A DNA stretch of 64,000 nucleotides from Marisediminicola antarctica (GCF_009930795.1 NZ_CP017146.1:2294001-2358000); one strand, 5' to 3'; positions 53,589 through 62,213 are shown, counted from the first letter of the stretch. A program made the numbers and translations. The notes: generated by a model from the sequence alone, not told the origin.

Positions 53589-54683
53589 TCAGAAGACGAT
53601 CACGCTGCGGGCGCGCTCACCGCGCCGCATCGCGTCGAAGGCCTCATTCACCTCCTCGAGCGGGATGCGATGCGAGATGAGCTCGTCGACCGGGAGCTTG
53701 CCCGCGAGGTAGAGCTCGGCAATGCGGGGGAAGTCCCGCCCCGGCACGGTTGAACCATAGTTGGATCCGATGAGGGACTTGCCGCTTTCGGCGAGCGCGA
53801 GAGCATCGATGGCGACAGGCGTGTCCTGCGGCGGGAGCCCGACGATGATCGCCTTTCCACCGGGGGCTATGAGTCCGGGCAGCGACTCGATCGTCTCCAC
53901 GCGGCCGATCGCCTCGAAGGCGTAGGCGGCACCATTGCCGGTGAGTTCCCTCACCCGGTCGGCGAGGTCGGGCCCGGCCTCGACCGTGTGGGTCGCCCCG
54001 AGACGACGGGCCGCCTCGAGCTTCTCCGCACTGCGATCGACGGCGATGATCGGGTTCGCGCCGACGAGCTTCAGCGCCATGATGATCGACAGGCCGACCC
54101 CGCCGCTGCCGACGACGACCGCGGAGGATCCTGCTTCGACGGCGGCGTCGTGCGTCACGGCGCCGAAGCCGGTGGCGATCGAGCATCCGATCAGGCTGGC
54201 AACGTCGAACGGAACGTCGTTGGGAATACGGATGGCGCCGGACTCGGGCACCACCGCGTACTCGCACATCGACCCGACCGCGAGGTACGGGAAGATGCGC
54301 TCGCCGCTGCGGCTCAGCGCGGTGCTGCCGTCGGGCAGCACGCACTCCTCCGACCGGCTCCCGGTGCAGACGTAGGCCTTGCCCGACAGACAGGCGACGC
54401 AACGGCGGCACGGATAGAACCACGAGAGGATCACGTGATCCCCGACCGCCACGTCGGTGACGCCCGCACCGATCGCCTCGACCGTTCCGGCGCCCTCGTG
54501 CCCCATGACAGTGGGGGAGGGCAGCGTCCAGTCGCCGTCGAGCACATGCCGGTCCGACCCGCACACCCCCGAGGCGCCCATCCGCACGAGCACGGCGCCT
54601 GGACCGGGATCGGCGACCTCGACGGATTGGATCTCGAGCGCGCTCGAGGAGCCGTCGTGCACCGCCGCGCGCGCGAGCCGCAT
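53589..54683 (-). CDS. Zinc-dependent alcohol dehydrogenase (MDR family)
   Basis: A 364-aa zinc MDR enzyme. Catalytic zinc ligands GVCGSD (Cys) and GHEGAG (His-Glu) are present, the structural zinc set C-x2-C-x2-C-x7-C occurs in CRRCVACLSGKAYVC, and the Rossmann motif is VVGSGGVGLSIIMALKL. Closest to class III-like, possibly thiol-dependent aldehyde or alcohol dehydrogenases. Start ATG 54683 or GTG 54686 overlaps the permease stop. Substrate presumably related to what the permease imports. Confidence 0.9.
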   Translation of the reverse strand: MRLARAAVHDGSSSALEIQSVEVADPGPGAVLVRMGASGVCGSDRHVLDGDWTLPSPTVMGHEGAGTVEAIGAGVTDVAVGDHVILSWFYPCRRCVACLSGKAYVCTGSRSEECVLPDGSTALSRSGERIFPYLAVGSMCEYAVVPESGAIRIPNDVPFDVASLIGCSIATGFGAVTHDAAVEAGSSAVVVGSGGVGLSIIMALKLVGANPIIAVDRSAEKLEAARRLGATHTVEAGPDLADRVRELTGNGAAYAFEAIGRVETIESLPGLIAPGGKAIIVGLPPQDTPVAIDALALAESGKSLIGSNYGSTVPGRDFPRIAELYLAGKLPVDELISHRIPLEEVNEAFDAMRRGERARSVIVF

Positions 54684-56167
54684 CACGGCTGCTCGACCCG
54701 CGCCGGTGATGCCCCTGCGGCTGCGCTACCGGCGACGAAGTCGCCGATGCTGCGCCGCTTGTAGAGCAACGTGGCCAGCACGAAGTAGACGACACCTCCC
54801 ACGATCGCGGCGGGCAGCGAGGCGGTCGTGTACGAGAAGAGCGGATGCGTCTCGAGCGTGATCGGGTTGTAGATCCAAAGGTAGAACGCGGCGCCGGCGA
54901 TGACGGCGGCCATTCCCGCCCAGTTCACGCCTCCGTTGAAGTGGTAGGCGCTCGCTCGGCCGGGCAGGTAGAGGTCGCGCAGCGACACTCGCTGGCGGCG
55001 AAGCACGAAGTAGTCGACGATGATCGCGCCGCACATCGCCGAGAGGAACGCGCCGCTCAAGGTGACGAACGTCATGAACCTGTCGTACATGAACCCGGGG
55101 AAGAAGGCCAGAATCGCTGGCAGCACGAAGAAGCCGGCACACAGCCACCCCCATCTCACTCGTGAAAGCAGTTTGCCGCTGGCCTGGCGAATCGCGAGCA
55201 CGGTCGAGTAGACGATCGACGAGCTGCTCGTGACATTGGCGAAGGCGATGAAGAGCAGTATGAACGCGCCGAGCACGGGCCCGCCGAAGGGCAACATCCA
55301 CACGGTCGGATCGGAGTCGCCCAGGGTCAGCGCGGCGGCCATTCCCACGATCTGGGCAATGAGCGTCGCGATGAGCAGACCGCCGTAGGCGGGCCAGAGG
55401 GCCGCCCGCGGCGAGCGCGTCAGCCGGGCGAGTGAGCCCATCACGGGGTACCACGAGACACCGACCCCAGCGTTGAACTCGACCGCGAGCATGAAGTTGA
55501 GCTGGTCGTCCTCGAAGGGGGCGAGTGGGGCCGCCGTGAAGAGGGTATCCACCGAGGTGTTGAGTACGAGGTAGACCATCAGGAAAAGAGTCACGATGAG
55601 CAGGCCGGGCGCGATGAACTTGTTGAAGCGGCCGATCGTGACCGGACCGCGGGAGAGGATCCACCAGGAGACGGCGATCGCGAGCAGCGCGAAGAAGGTG
55701 ACGAGCAGGCTTTCGGGCCCGAAATCGGTGCTGAACGCCGAGTTCGATACCTGGGTGACGGCGCGGCCGACCATGATCGCGAGCAGCGATGACCAGCCCA
55801 TCTCGGTGATCAGAATGACAGTGAACACGAGCACTCCCACACCTACAACGCCGAAGACGGGCCGCAGCAGCGTGTACTGCTCGATGCCGTAGCGCTGACT
55901 CGAGACCACGCTCGCGAGCACCATGAAGCACAGGCCGATCGCATTGCCGATGACCATCGCCGCAATGCCCTGCTGGAATCCCACCAGCAACGCGGTGAAC
56001 CCGCCGACGAGAAAAGCCCACGTTGCGATCGCGAGCGCAACGTTGACGCCGGTGAAGTCGGCCGCGTTCCAGATGCGCTCTTTCTTCAGCAGCGGGAGCG
56101 AGCCCAGCGCCGCAGTGTCGAGCTGAGCTCGGTCGGGTCGTGCGCCGCCGGCGCCCGGGGCGGTCAC
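54683..56167 (-). CDS. NCS1-family nucleobase/allantoin-type permease
   Basis: A 494-aa permease with about 12 membrane segments. The N-terminal FTGVNVALAIATWAFLVGG and NFMLAVEFNAGVGVSWYPVMG, plus FANVTSSSSIVYSTVLA, fit the cytosine/purine/hydantoin NCS1 family. GTG 56167 overlaps the stop of the 57-aa peptide by 4 bp, so translation is coupled. With a nitrilase divergent to it and an alcohol dehydrogenase downstream, the likely cargo is a nitrogen compound such as a pyrimidine, hydantoin or amide. Confidence 0.88.
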   Translation of the reverse strand: MTAPGAGGARPDRAQLDTAALGSLPLLKKERIWNAADFTGVNVALAIATWAFLVGGFTALLVGFQQGIAAMVIGNAIGLCFMVLASVVSSQRYGIEQYTLLRPVFGVVGVGVLVFTVILITEMGWSSLLAIMVGRAVTQVSNSAFSTDFGPESLLVTFFALLAIAVSWWILSRGPVTIGRFNKFIAPGLLIVTLFLMVYLVLNTSVDTLFTAAPLAPFEDDQLNFMLAVEFNAGVGVSWYPVMGSLARLTRSPRAALWPAYGGLLIATLIAQIVGMAAALTLGDSDPTVWMLPFGGPVLGAFILLFIAFANVTSSSSIVYSTVLAIRQASGKLLSRVRWGWLCAGFFVLPAILAFFPGFMYDRFMTFVTLSGAFLSAMCGAIIVDYFVLRRQRVSLRDLYLPGRASAYHFNGGVNWAGMAAVIAGAAFYLWIYNPITLETHPLFSYTTASLPAAIVGGVVYFVLATLLYKRRSIGDFVAGSAAAGASPARVEQP

Positions 56168-56337
56168 AGCGCCAGCACCAGGATGCCGACAAGCGCGATC
56201 ACGACGGAGACGCCGACGAAGAGCGAGAGATCCGCCCCCGAGAGCGCGCGACGCGAGGGGTCGTTGCGCTCGATGGTGTCGATCACACCGAGCCTGGTCT
56301 CCAGCTCTGTGCCGATTCCTGCGTCCGCAGCATCCAT
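56164..56337 (-). CDS. 57-aa membrane peptide coupled to the NCS1 permease
   Basis: MDAADAGIGTELETRLGVID... ends in one hydrophobic segment (LFVGVSVVIALVGILVLAL). GGGAG lies 7 nt before ATG 56337 and the stop overlaps the permease start by 4 bp (GTGA). The layout suggests an accessory subunit or regulator of the permease, like known small partners of transporters; no family is recognised. Confidence 0.75.
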   Translation of the reverse strand: MDAADAGIGTELETRLGVIDTIERNDPSRRALSGADLSLFVGVSVVIALVGILVLAL

Positions 56338-56459
56338 GACTGCACTCCCTTGTTCAATCGAATGGCGTTCGGTTTTGGGTCAATAGTGGCCCTCGGCTAC
56401 GGGTGTGTCAATTAGTATTCGGTGCACGACGCCCGCGACTGGCGAGACAGGAGAACGCA

Positions 56460-57257
56460 ATGCTCAGGATGGCTGTTCTCCAGGCTGTCGCCGGAATCAA
56501 CGCCGTGACCGAGAATCTCGAGAAGATCGCGATGTTCGCGCAGAGGGCGGCCCGCGAGGGAGCCGATCTGCTCGTGACCCCGGAGCTGTTCGCCACGGGG
56601 TACGCGCCCGCACTCGTGAAGCACTCCGACGGCGAGGCGATCCGAGCGGAGCTTGCCCGCATAGCCCGACAGCACGGCATCGCCCTCGTCGGCTCGAGCG
56701 TGGAGGCTGCAGGTTCCGACCTCCACATTTGCGCGTCGCTCTTCGACGATCGGGGCAGTGAGCTCACCCGCTATCGCAAGGCACACCTGTTCGGCCCCGA
56801 CGAGAAGGCCGCATTCGCCCCGGGCGACGAGCTGCCCGAGCTGGTGCCCTTCCGCGGCCTCACCCTTGCGCTGGGCCTCTGCTACGACATCGAGTTTCCC
56901 GAATACGCCAGAAGCGCCGCGGTGCGGGGCGCCGATCTGCTCTGCATCCCCACCGCCGTGCCCACCACGGGCGATGTCGGCGGCGCCACCCCCCGGCTCT
57001 GCTACAACGCCGAGCGCATTTCGACCATGATGGTGCCGGTGCGGGCGCTCGAGAACGGCGTCTACATCGCCTACGCCAACCACACAGCGCCCGGATTCAC
57101 CGGCCTCAGCTGCATCGCGAGCCCGTACGGAACATTTCTCGACGCGGCGGGCGATGGCGAAGAACTGCTTATCGCGGAGATCGACGAGGCGGAGGTGCGT
57201 CGGGCACGCAAGATCAACACCTACCTCGACTGCGTGCGCACCGACCTGTACGCCTAG
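56460..57257 (+). CDS. Carbon-nitrogen hydrolase (nitrilase superfamily amidase)
   Basis: A 265-aa C-N hydrolase. The catalytic Glu-Lys-Cys triad is VTPELF (Glu), RYRKAHLF (Lys) and LGLCYDIEFPE (Cys). The type resembles deaminated-glutathione or R-amidase-like aliphatic amidases. AGGAG precedes ATG 56460. Divergent from the NCS1-permease operon across about 120 bp, which should hold both promoters. Confidence 0.9.
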   Translation: MLRMAVLQAVAGINAVTENLEKIAMFAQRAAREGADLLVTPELFATGYAPALVKHSDGEAIRAELARIARQHGIALVGSSVEAAGSDLHICASLFDDRGSELTRYRKAHLFGPDEKAAFAPGDELPELVPFRGLTLALGLCYDIEFPEYARSAAVRGADLLCIPTAVPTTGDVGGATPRLCYNAERISTMMVPVRALENGVYIAYANHTAPGFTGLSCIASPYGTFLDAAGDGEELLIAEIDEAEVRRARKINTYLDCVRTDLYA

Positions 57258-57340
57258 GTGCGGTTCAGATCCTCGGGGTGGGCAGATGTGCCCGGGTTAT
57301 GATTGGGGTCCCGATTCACACCTTGATCTGGAAGGCCACC

Positions 57341-57463
57341 GTGCGGTTTCTTCGATACCTCCCCATCATCCTGCCGATGGCGCGCCGGGCTTGGCGCAGT
57401 CCGCAGGGTCAGGCGATGATCGCCCAGGCAAAGGCGGCTTACGCCAACCGCAACCGGCCCTAG
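57341..57463 (+). CDS. Conserved-looking 40-aa protein
   Basis: VRFLRYLPIILPMARRAWRSPQGQ..., basic with a short hydrophobic N-terminal part. GGAAGG precedes GTG 57341. Similar short proteins ending in repeated Ala/Arg are common in actinobacteria; role unknown. Too short to be sure. Confidence 0.5.
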   Translation: MRFLRYLPIILPMARRAWRSPQGQAMIAQAKAAYANRNRP

Positions 57464-57503
57464 GAAGCGCGGTTCGCGGCGCACGGAGGCGGTGAGCCAA
57501 ACT

Positions 57504-58076
57504 CTATTGCCGCCGATCCATGGGCGTCAACACAGTGTGGCGTTCCCCCCGCTTCGGCGGCACGTAGCTGCAGGTGTCGCCCGCGCACAGCTCGGGCTTC
57601 GTCCTGGCGAACATCCGCTGCAGCTCGCAGCCCACGCAGATGCCGAATGCGCTCTCGATGAAGAGAAGCCCGAGACACAGCGCACAAAGGGCGAGGGTGA
57701 AGCCGTTGGCGATATTCAGAAAGCCCATCACGCCGCACGAGACGAACGCCATGCCGAGGCCGAACGACCAGGCGAGCCTCTTCTGGGCCCCGCCGACCCA
57801 CTCGGGCCGTTGCCTCCATACGAGCAGCGTGCCGATGATCAGGCTCGGCGTGTATTTCGTTCCGACAAAGAGCCTCAGGATCATGTCGACCATGAAGGCG
57901 GCCCCGAACATCCGTAGCGGTTGGAAGTCGCCTGTGAGGGCGGCGACCATGAATGCGACGATGCCGCCGAGAAACAGAAGACCGGCGGACGCCCGGACCG
58001 CTCGCTCGTTGACAACGGGGATGTCGATGCCGTCGACGCGTTCGCCGATGATCGGCGCCTCCGCGGTGACTGTCAC
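57504..58076 (-). CDS. DUF4395 membrane protein
   Basis: A 190-aa protein with four to five hydrophobic segments and DUF4395 features: VDGIDIPVVNERAVRA, FQPLRMFGAAFMVDMILRLFVG, FESAFGICVGCELQ-like and CAGDTCSYV. Cysteines near the C-terminus fit a link to thiol or persulfide chemistry. DUF4395 genes often sit beside rhodaneses or thioredoxins. GTG 58076 overlaps the stop of the 130-aa gene by 4 bp. Confidence 0.85.
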   Translation of the reverse strand: MTVTAEAPIIGERVDGIDIPVVNERAVRASAGLLFLGGIVAFMVAALTGDFQPLRMFGAAFMVDMILRLFVGTKYTPSLIIGTLLVWRQRPEWVGGAQKRLAWSFGLGMAFVSCGVMGFLNIANGFTLALCALCLGLLFIESAFGICVGCELQRMFARTKPELCAGDTCSYVPPKRGERHTVLTPMDRRQ

Positions 58077-58465
58077 GGGGTCGTTTCGAGCGTTTCGTTG
58101 GACTGCTCCGACGGAGTGAGCTCTGCCGCGATGTCGGTCATGGCCTGGATGCCCCCGGCACGGTAAGCCTCCCAGTCCCTCGCCTCGGGTCCGCCCGGCA
58201 GGCGCGTGTCCGCCCAGCCTGCACTGAGCGTGCCGGCCGCGTCGACGGCCTGCGCGAGATCGGTCTCGTCGGCGATCTGACGCACGAGTTCGCCGAGCGC
58301 CGCCACTCTGCCTTCGTAGAACTTCGCGGCCGGATGCGAGCGCCCGTCCTTCGCGAGTGTGCAGGCTGACACGTCACCGAGCAGCCTCGACCACTCTTCC
58401 GTGGCGAGGCGGCGTGCGGCCATCACGGTCGTCCGGACGGGGCGAGCCGTGGCCACGGGAATCAT
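58073..58465 (-). CDS. Hypothetical 130-aa protein of the sulfur-stress locus
   Basis: MIPVATARPVRTTVMAARR..., mostly helical with no cysteine cluster (the only Cys is in DVSACTLAKDG). ATG 58465 lies 8 bp after the 52-aa gene stop, which supports coupling; ATG 58423 is an alternative. Sits between a Cys-rich small protein and DUF4395 in one run. Family not recognised. Confidence 0.6.
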   Translation of the reverse strand: MIPVATARPVRTTVMAARRLATEEWSRLLGDVSACTLAKDGRSHPAAKFYEGRVAALGELVRQIADETDLAQAVDAAGTLSAGWADTRLPGGPEARDWEAYRAGGIQAMTDIAAELTPSEQSNETLETTP

Positions 58466-58473
58466 GCCGCTGC

Positions 58474-58632
58474 TTAGCGGCTGGGGAACAGCGCGGGGGA
58501 GGCCGCCGTCGCGCTCTCGTGGCCGGCGCAGAGCTGCGCATCCGGAATTCCCTGCAGCGCTTCCTCGACGTGCTGACCGCAGCCGTCCCAGGTTGTTTTT
58601 CCGCAGACGGGACAGGCGATTGTGTAGCACAT
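58474..58632 (-). CDS. 52-aa cysteine-rich protein (CxxC zinc-ribbon type)
   Basis: MCYTIACPVCGKTTWDGCGQ followed by HVEEALQ... and a later CAGH. The CPVCGKTTWDGCGQH block with Cys and His is a probable zinc or iron site. AAGGAG 6 nt before ATG 58632. It is too short for routine gene calls. It is the first gene leftward from the CsoR/CstR-type operator, followed by the 130-aa gene and DUF4395. Confidence 0.82.
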   Translation of the reverse strand: MCYTIACPVCGKTTWDGCGQHVEEALQGIPDAQLCAGHESATAASPALFPSR

Positions 58633-58667
58633 GAGGGCTCCTTCGAACTGGTTGGGTCGAGAGTAGC

Positions 58668-58683
58668 ATACCCCCAGGGGTAT
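58668..58683. promoter_or_regulatory. CsoR/CstR-type operator
   Basis: ATACCCCCAGGGGTAT: 7-bp inverted repeat ATACCCC/GGGGTAT with a 2-bp centre, the G/C-tract palindrome typical of DUF156 repressors (CsoR, CstR). It lies in the divergent promoter between the 52-aa gene and the thioredoxin gene, and a matching repressor is encoded at 59121. Confidence 0.85.
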
Positions 58684-58749
58684 ATGCTTTACTGGATCCA
58701 GCCACCACGAATAGGCGGCGGCCTGACGCTTTGACCGAAAGGAACCCCG

Positions 58750-59117
58750 ATGGCAACCATCGACCTGACATCCAACTCATTCAGCCAGGCCGTCGACGAC
58801 AACGGCATCCTCATCGTTGACTTCTGGGCGGCGTGGTGCGGCCCTGCCGCGCGTTCGCTCCCGTCTTTCAGGCGGCATCCGAGGCCCACCCCGACGTCAC
58901 CTTCGGAAAGGTCGACACCGAGGCGGAGCAGCAGCTCGCCAGTGCCGCGGGTATCTCGTCGATCCCCACCCTCATGGTCTTCCGCGACCGGATTCTCGTC
59001 TTCTCGCAGCCCGGCGCTCTCAGCACGCCCCAGCTCGAGCAGGTGATCACCGGGGTTAAGGGCCTCGACATGGACGAGATCAGCAGCAAGATGGCGGCCA
59101 CCGCCACGAATGCCTGA
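58750..59117 (+). pseudogene. trx: Thioredoxin with a one-base frameshift in its active site
   Basis: From ATG 58750 the reading is MATIDLTSNSFSQAVDDNGI..., VDFWAAWCGP, after which the frame breaks; the next frame continues directly with CRAFAPVFQAASEAHPDVTFGKVD to PTLMVFRDRI and the stop at 59115-59117. One missing base (near 58843-58845) splits the WCGPC motif. If the base is really absent the protein is dead; a single sequencing error would restore a normal thioredoxin of about 122 aa. Confidence 0.85.
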
Positions 59118-59120
59118 GCC

Positions 59121-59441
59121 GTGGTGCCCGCGAATGGCATTGCGCCACTTCGGCCCGTCGCTCGCCCGACGGACGAAGCGGAGGCCCAGCGCAAGATCGC
59201 GAACCGCCTGAAGCGGGCACGCGGGCAGCTCGGCGGCGTCATCGCCGCGCTGGAGTCCGGCGCGGACTGTCCTGCCACACTCACCCAGCTCTCCGCCGTC
59301 TCGGGTGCGGTCAACCGCGCAAAGCACGCCGTCATTTCGTCCGCGATGCGTGAATGCCTGACGCCCGCGGATGCCGGCGGGACGGCGACGGGCACCCCCA
59401 CCATCCGCGAGCTCGAAAAACTGTTCATCAAGTACGCCTGA
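59121..59441 (+). CDS. cstR: DUF156 repressor, CstR-like (persulfide sensing)
   Basis: A 106-aa all-helical repressor. Cys50 (GADCPATL) and Cys79 (SAMRECL) are 29 residues apart as in CstR and CsoR; the copper His that CsoR has four residues before the second Cys is Ala75 here, so copper binding is unlikely and persulfide sensing by the Cys pair is favoured. It starts 4 bp after the thioredoxin frame, and its likely operator is at 58668-58683. Controls the divergent locus. Confidence 0.82.
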   Translation: MVPANGIAPLRPVARPTDEAEAQRKIANRLKRARGQLGGVIAALESGADCPATLTQLSAVSGAVNRAKHAVISSAMRECLTPADAGGTATGTPTIRELEKLFIKYA

Positions 59442-59459
59442 AACGAAAGACACTCACCC

Positions 59460-59831
59460 ATGAAGATCACCTCCCGCCTCCTCGCCTCAGTGGCGATCGC
59501 CGCCACCCTCGCTTTCGGCGTCGCCGCGTGCGCTCCCGCCGCTGAACCCATCTCGATCTCGGCCGAGACGGTGGTCATCGACGTGCGCACACCCGAGGAG
59601 TTCGCCTCCGGCCACCTCGACGGGGCAGTGAACATCGATGTGCAGTCGTCATCGTTCGATGAAACGGTCTCGGAGTTGCCGACCGACGGCGAGTACGTCG
59701 TCTACTGCCGCTCCGGCAATCGCTCCGCCGCCGCCATCGACCGCATGGAGGGCCTCGGGTTCACCACGCTGACCAACGCGGGCGCTGTCGGGGCCGCCTC
59801 GGAGTCGACAGGGTTGGCGATCACGAAGTAG
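59460..59831 (+). CDS. Rhodanese-domain lipoprotein
   Basis: A 123-aa protein. Signal peptide with lipobox-like GVAAC (Cys at about 24) gives an anchored, exported form; the rhodanese part has VVIDVRTPEEFASGHLDGA and the active-site loop YCRSGNRSA with catalytic Cys. It would handle sulfane sulfur outside the membrane. Third gene of the run thioredoxin-CstR-rhodanese. Confidence 0.9.
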   Translation: MKITSRLLASVAIAATLAFGVAACAPAAEPISISAETVVIDVRTPEEFASGHLDGAVNIDVQSSSFDETVSELPTDGEYVVYCRSGNRSAAAIDRMEGLGFTTLTNAGAVGAASESTGLAITK

Positions 59832-59899
59832 CCAGCGCGACAGCAGGCCATCGGCTGCGGGCCATCGGTAGTGCGCACAGATGTGCACCCCGCACTGGC

Positions 59900-59929
59900 G
59901 CAGGTTGCGTCGAGAGCACGCGAACCTGC
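59900..59929 (+). terminator. Hairpin after the rhodanese gene
   Basis: GCAGGTTGCGT (59900-59910) and ACGCGAACCTGC (59918-59929) pair almost completely around a 7-nt loop. No clear U tract follows. The rest of the 59832-60025 gap has repeated GTGCAC-type palindromes and no gene I can see. Confidence 0.5.
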
Positions 59930-60034
59930 ACGAATGTGCACCTGAATTGCTCAAGCCGAGGTCGCGACCTGAGTAGAGTTCCAATTCTGGGCTGCGTGTG
60001 TGGCCGGTAACCCGCCAATGGAGGAATGGGAACA

Positions 60035-61888
60035 ATGAAGAGAAACACGGCCCAGAGGAACGGCGTCTGGTTGGCGCTCTCCCTGATTCTTTGTCTTGTG
60101 TCCGGGATCGGTGCGTCGGTCGTTCAGACCGCTGCCGGGTCGATCGACGTGAAGGACCTGCGCTGGGAGACCTCGACGGGGCAAGAGCTGAGCGCGCTTC
60201 TGTTCACGCCGGACTCCGCCACCGCCGACCAGCCCGCACCGGCGATCGTCGTGAGCCACGGCTGGTGGAACAACCGCGAGATGCAGGACGCGAACTACGT
60301 CGAGCTTGCGCGTCGCGGCTTCGTCGTCATCTCGATCGACATGTACGGGCACGGCAACTCCGACCGTCTCACGGCTGGCGCGGAGTCAGTCAACGGCACC
60401 GGCATGTATGCCGCTGTCGAGCTGCTCGCCGACCTGCCCTACGTCGACGCGGACCAAATCGGTGTCACCGGGCACTCGAACGGGGCCAGGGCCGCCAACT
60501 TCTCAATGCCAATCGATGATGCGGCGGAGACTCCGCTCATCTCGGCGGTACTCCTCGTCGACAATGACGGCGTCTACCGTGATGCCGACAACGACAACGA
60601 ATTCTTCAACCTGTATGGAACCCGGGATGTCGGGATCGTCGCCGACCAGTACGACGAGTTCTTCTTCCGCAGCTACAACGCGGACGGCGTCGCGGTGACC
60701 GCGCCGCGCGACTACATCACCACCGACAACGCCCAGTCGTTCCTCGCCTTCGGCACCGACCCGGCTGCACGCGGAGAGGACCGCGTTGCAGGCGAGTTCT
60801 ACACTGATCAGGTCGACGGTACCGAGGCGACGCGTGTCATCTACACGCCGGCCCAGACGCATCCGTGGGGCCCGTTCTCTGCCCAGACGACGGAACACAC
60901 CATCGAATTCTTTGAGAATGCGCTCGGCGCACCCAGCCCGATCGATGCCGGATCTCAGGTATGGCAGTTCAAGGCGTTCTTCAACGCCCTCGGCCTGATC
61001 GGATTCGCCATCTTCCTGGTCGCGTTCACGCGCGCGCTGCTGACCACTCGAGCGTTCGCATCACTCACCGTCGGGAGCCCGGGCGTGGCCCAGCCGACCA
61101 CCAGGAAGGGGCTTGCCTGGTTCTGGGGCGGGCTCGTCGTCTCTGCGGTCATCTCCGGCTGGAGCTGGGTGGCGCTCAGCCAGACCCCGGCCGTGGGGGC
61201 GCTCGCGTTCAACCTGGTGCCATCCGTCTTCCCGCAGGGCGCCGTCACCTTCGTCGCGTTCTGGGCCGCAATCAATGGCCTCGCGGCGATTGTGATCATG
61301 GCCGTGTTCTACCTCGCTTTCGGGCGCAAGAACGGCGTGAGGCTGCGTGCATCCGGAGTTCTCCCCGGCTGGAAGAAGACGTTGCTCGGAAGCGCCCTCG
61401 GCGTCGTCGTGGTCGCCGCCGCCTTCGGGATCGTGTTCCTGATGGACTACTTCTTCACGACGGACTTCCGACTCTGGGTTCTCGCGATCAAGGCGTTCAC
61501 CCCCGACAAGCTCGGTATCGCACTGATCTACCTGCCGTTCTTCGTGTTCTTCTACATCGCCAGCTCGATCGCCGTCAACTCGTTCAACCGGTTCTCGATC
61601 GCGGGCAAGGAGTGGATCAACACGGCGATCCTGGCGTTGTTCATCTCGCTCGGAGCGCTCGTGCTCGTGGTCGCGCAATACACGACCTTCGCGGTCACGG
61701 GAGAACTCATTCCGGGATTCGGGGGCATCTTCAGCATCTGGCTGTTCCCGATCATCGTCATCCTGGCTGTGAGCGTCGTCATCACGCGCAAGATCTATCG
61801 CGCGACGGGCAACCCGTACATCGGCGGTGTCATCAACGGCGTCGTCGCCACCCTGATTGCCGTCACCAACTCGCTCACCTTCACCTGA
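60035..61888 (+). CDS. Membrane-anchored alpha/beta hydrolase
   Basis: A 617-aa protein. One N-terminal membrane segment (residues 10-30) leads to an extracytoplasmic hydrolase: VVSHGWWNNREMQ (oxyanion), ISIDMYGHGNSDR, nucleophile GVTGHSNGARAA, and His in TPAQTHPWGPF. A second half of about eight membrane segments follows. Substrate unknown; perhaps a lipid or wall ester. Start ATG 60035 is preferred (GGAGG 10 nt upstream); ATG 60026 is possible. Confidence 0.82.
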   Translation: MKRNTAQRNGVWLALSLILCLVSGIGASVVQTAAGSIDVKDLRWETSTGQELSALLFTPDSATADQPAPAIVVSHGWWNNREMQDANYVELARRGFVVISIDMYGHGNSDRLTAGAESVNGTGMYAAVELLADLPYVDADQIGVTGHSNGARAANFSMPIDDAAETPLISAVLLVDNDGVYRDADNDNEFFNLYGTRDVGIVADQYDEFFFRSYNADGVAVTAPRDYITTDNAQSFLAFGTDPAARGEDRVAGEFYTDQVDGTEATRVIYTPAQTHPWGPFSAQTTEHTIEFFENALGAPSPIDAGSQVWQFKAFFNALGLIGFAIFLVAFTRALLTTRAFASLTVGSPGVAQPTTRKGLAWFWGGLVVSAVISGWSWVALSQTPAVGALAFNLVPSVFPQGAVTFVAFWAAINGLAAIVIMAVFYLAFGRKNGVRLRASGVLPGWKKTLLGSALGVVVVAAAFGIVFLMDYFFTTDFRLWVLAIKAFTPDKLGIALIYLPFFVFFYIASSIAVNSFNRFSIAGKEWINTAILALFISLGALVLVVAQYTTFAVTGELIPGFGGIFSIWLFPIIVILAVSVVITRKIYRATGNPYIGGVINGVVATLIAVTNSLTFT

Positions 61889-61895
61889 TGAAGCG

Positions 61896-61928
61896 CGCTG
61901 CCGGGCCAGGTCGACTGGTCCGGCAGCG
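61896..61928 (+). terminator. Terminator after the membrane hydrolase
   Basis: Arms CGCTGCCGGGCCAG and CTGGTCCGGCAGCG (14 bp, one G-T pair) with a 5-nt loop, 8 bp after the stop at 61888. Confidence 0.8.
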
Positions 61929-61997
61929 TGGACGCAGCGGCCGCCTCGGCCACCTCATGGTCGCGAGAGTGTCGATTTAGGGTGCGCGGAGGAGCTG

Positions 61998-62213
61998 CTA
62001 GGAGTAGTCAGCGCCGGGCACACCCGCGCGCCGGTACTCGAAGTCGTCGCTCCCCGATACGAGTTCCCAGACCTGCTCCACCCCCGGCTCGCCCATCGCA
62101 CGAACGAAGCTCTTCTGGGGCATCCCCTCGATGAACTCGAGTTCGACGGTTTCGGCGTTCTCGCCGTCATCCTCACCCTGGACGAGGCGCGCGGTATACA
62201 TGGAATCAGTCAT
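61998..62213 (-). CDS. Hypothetical 71-aa protein
   Basis: MTDSMYTARLVQGEDDGENA..., acidic, soluble, with ELEFIEGMPQKSFVRAMGE. Its start ATG 62213 is chosen over ATG 62318, as the longer form adds a non-conserved tail. Divergent from the carbonic anhydrase gene. Function unknown. Confidence 0.65.
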   Translation of the reverse strand: MTDSMYTARLVQGEDDGENAETVELEFIEGMPQKSFVRAMGEPGVEQVWELVSGSDDFEYRRAGVPGADYS

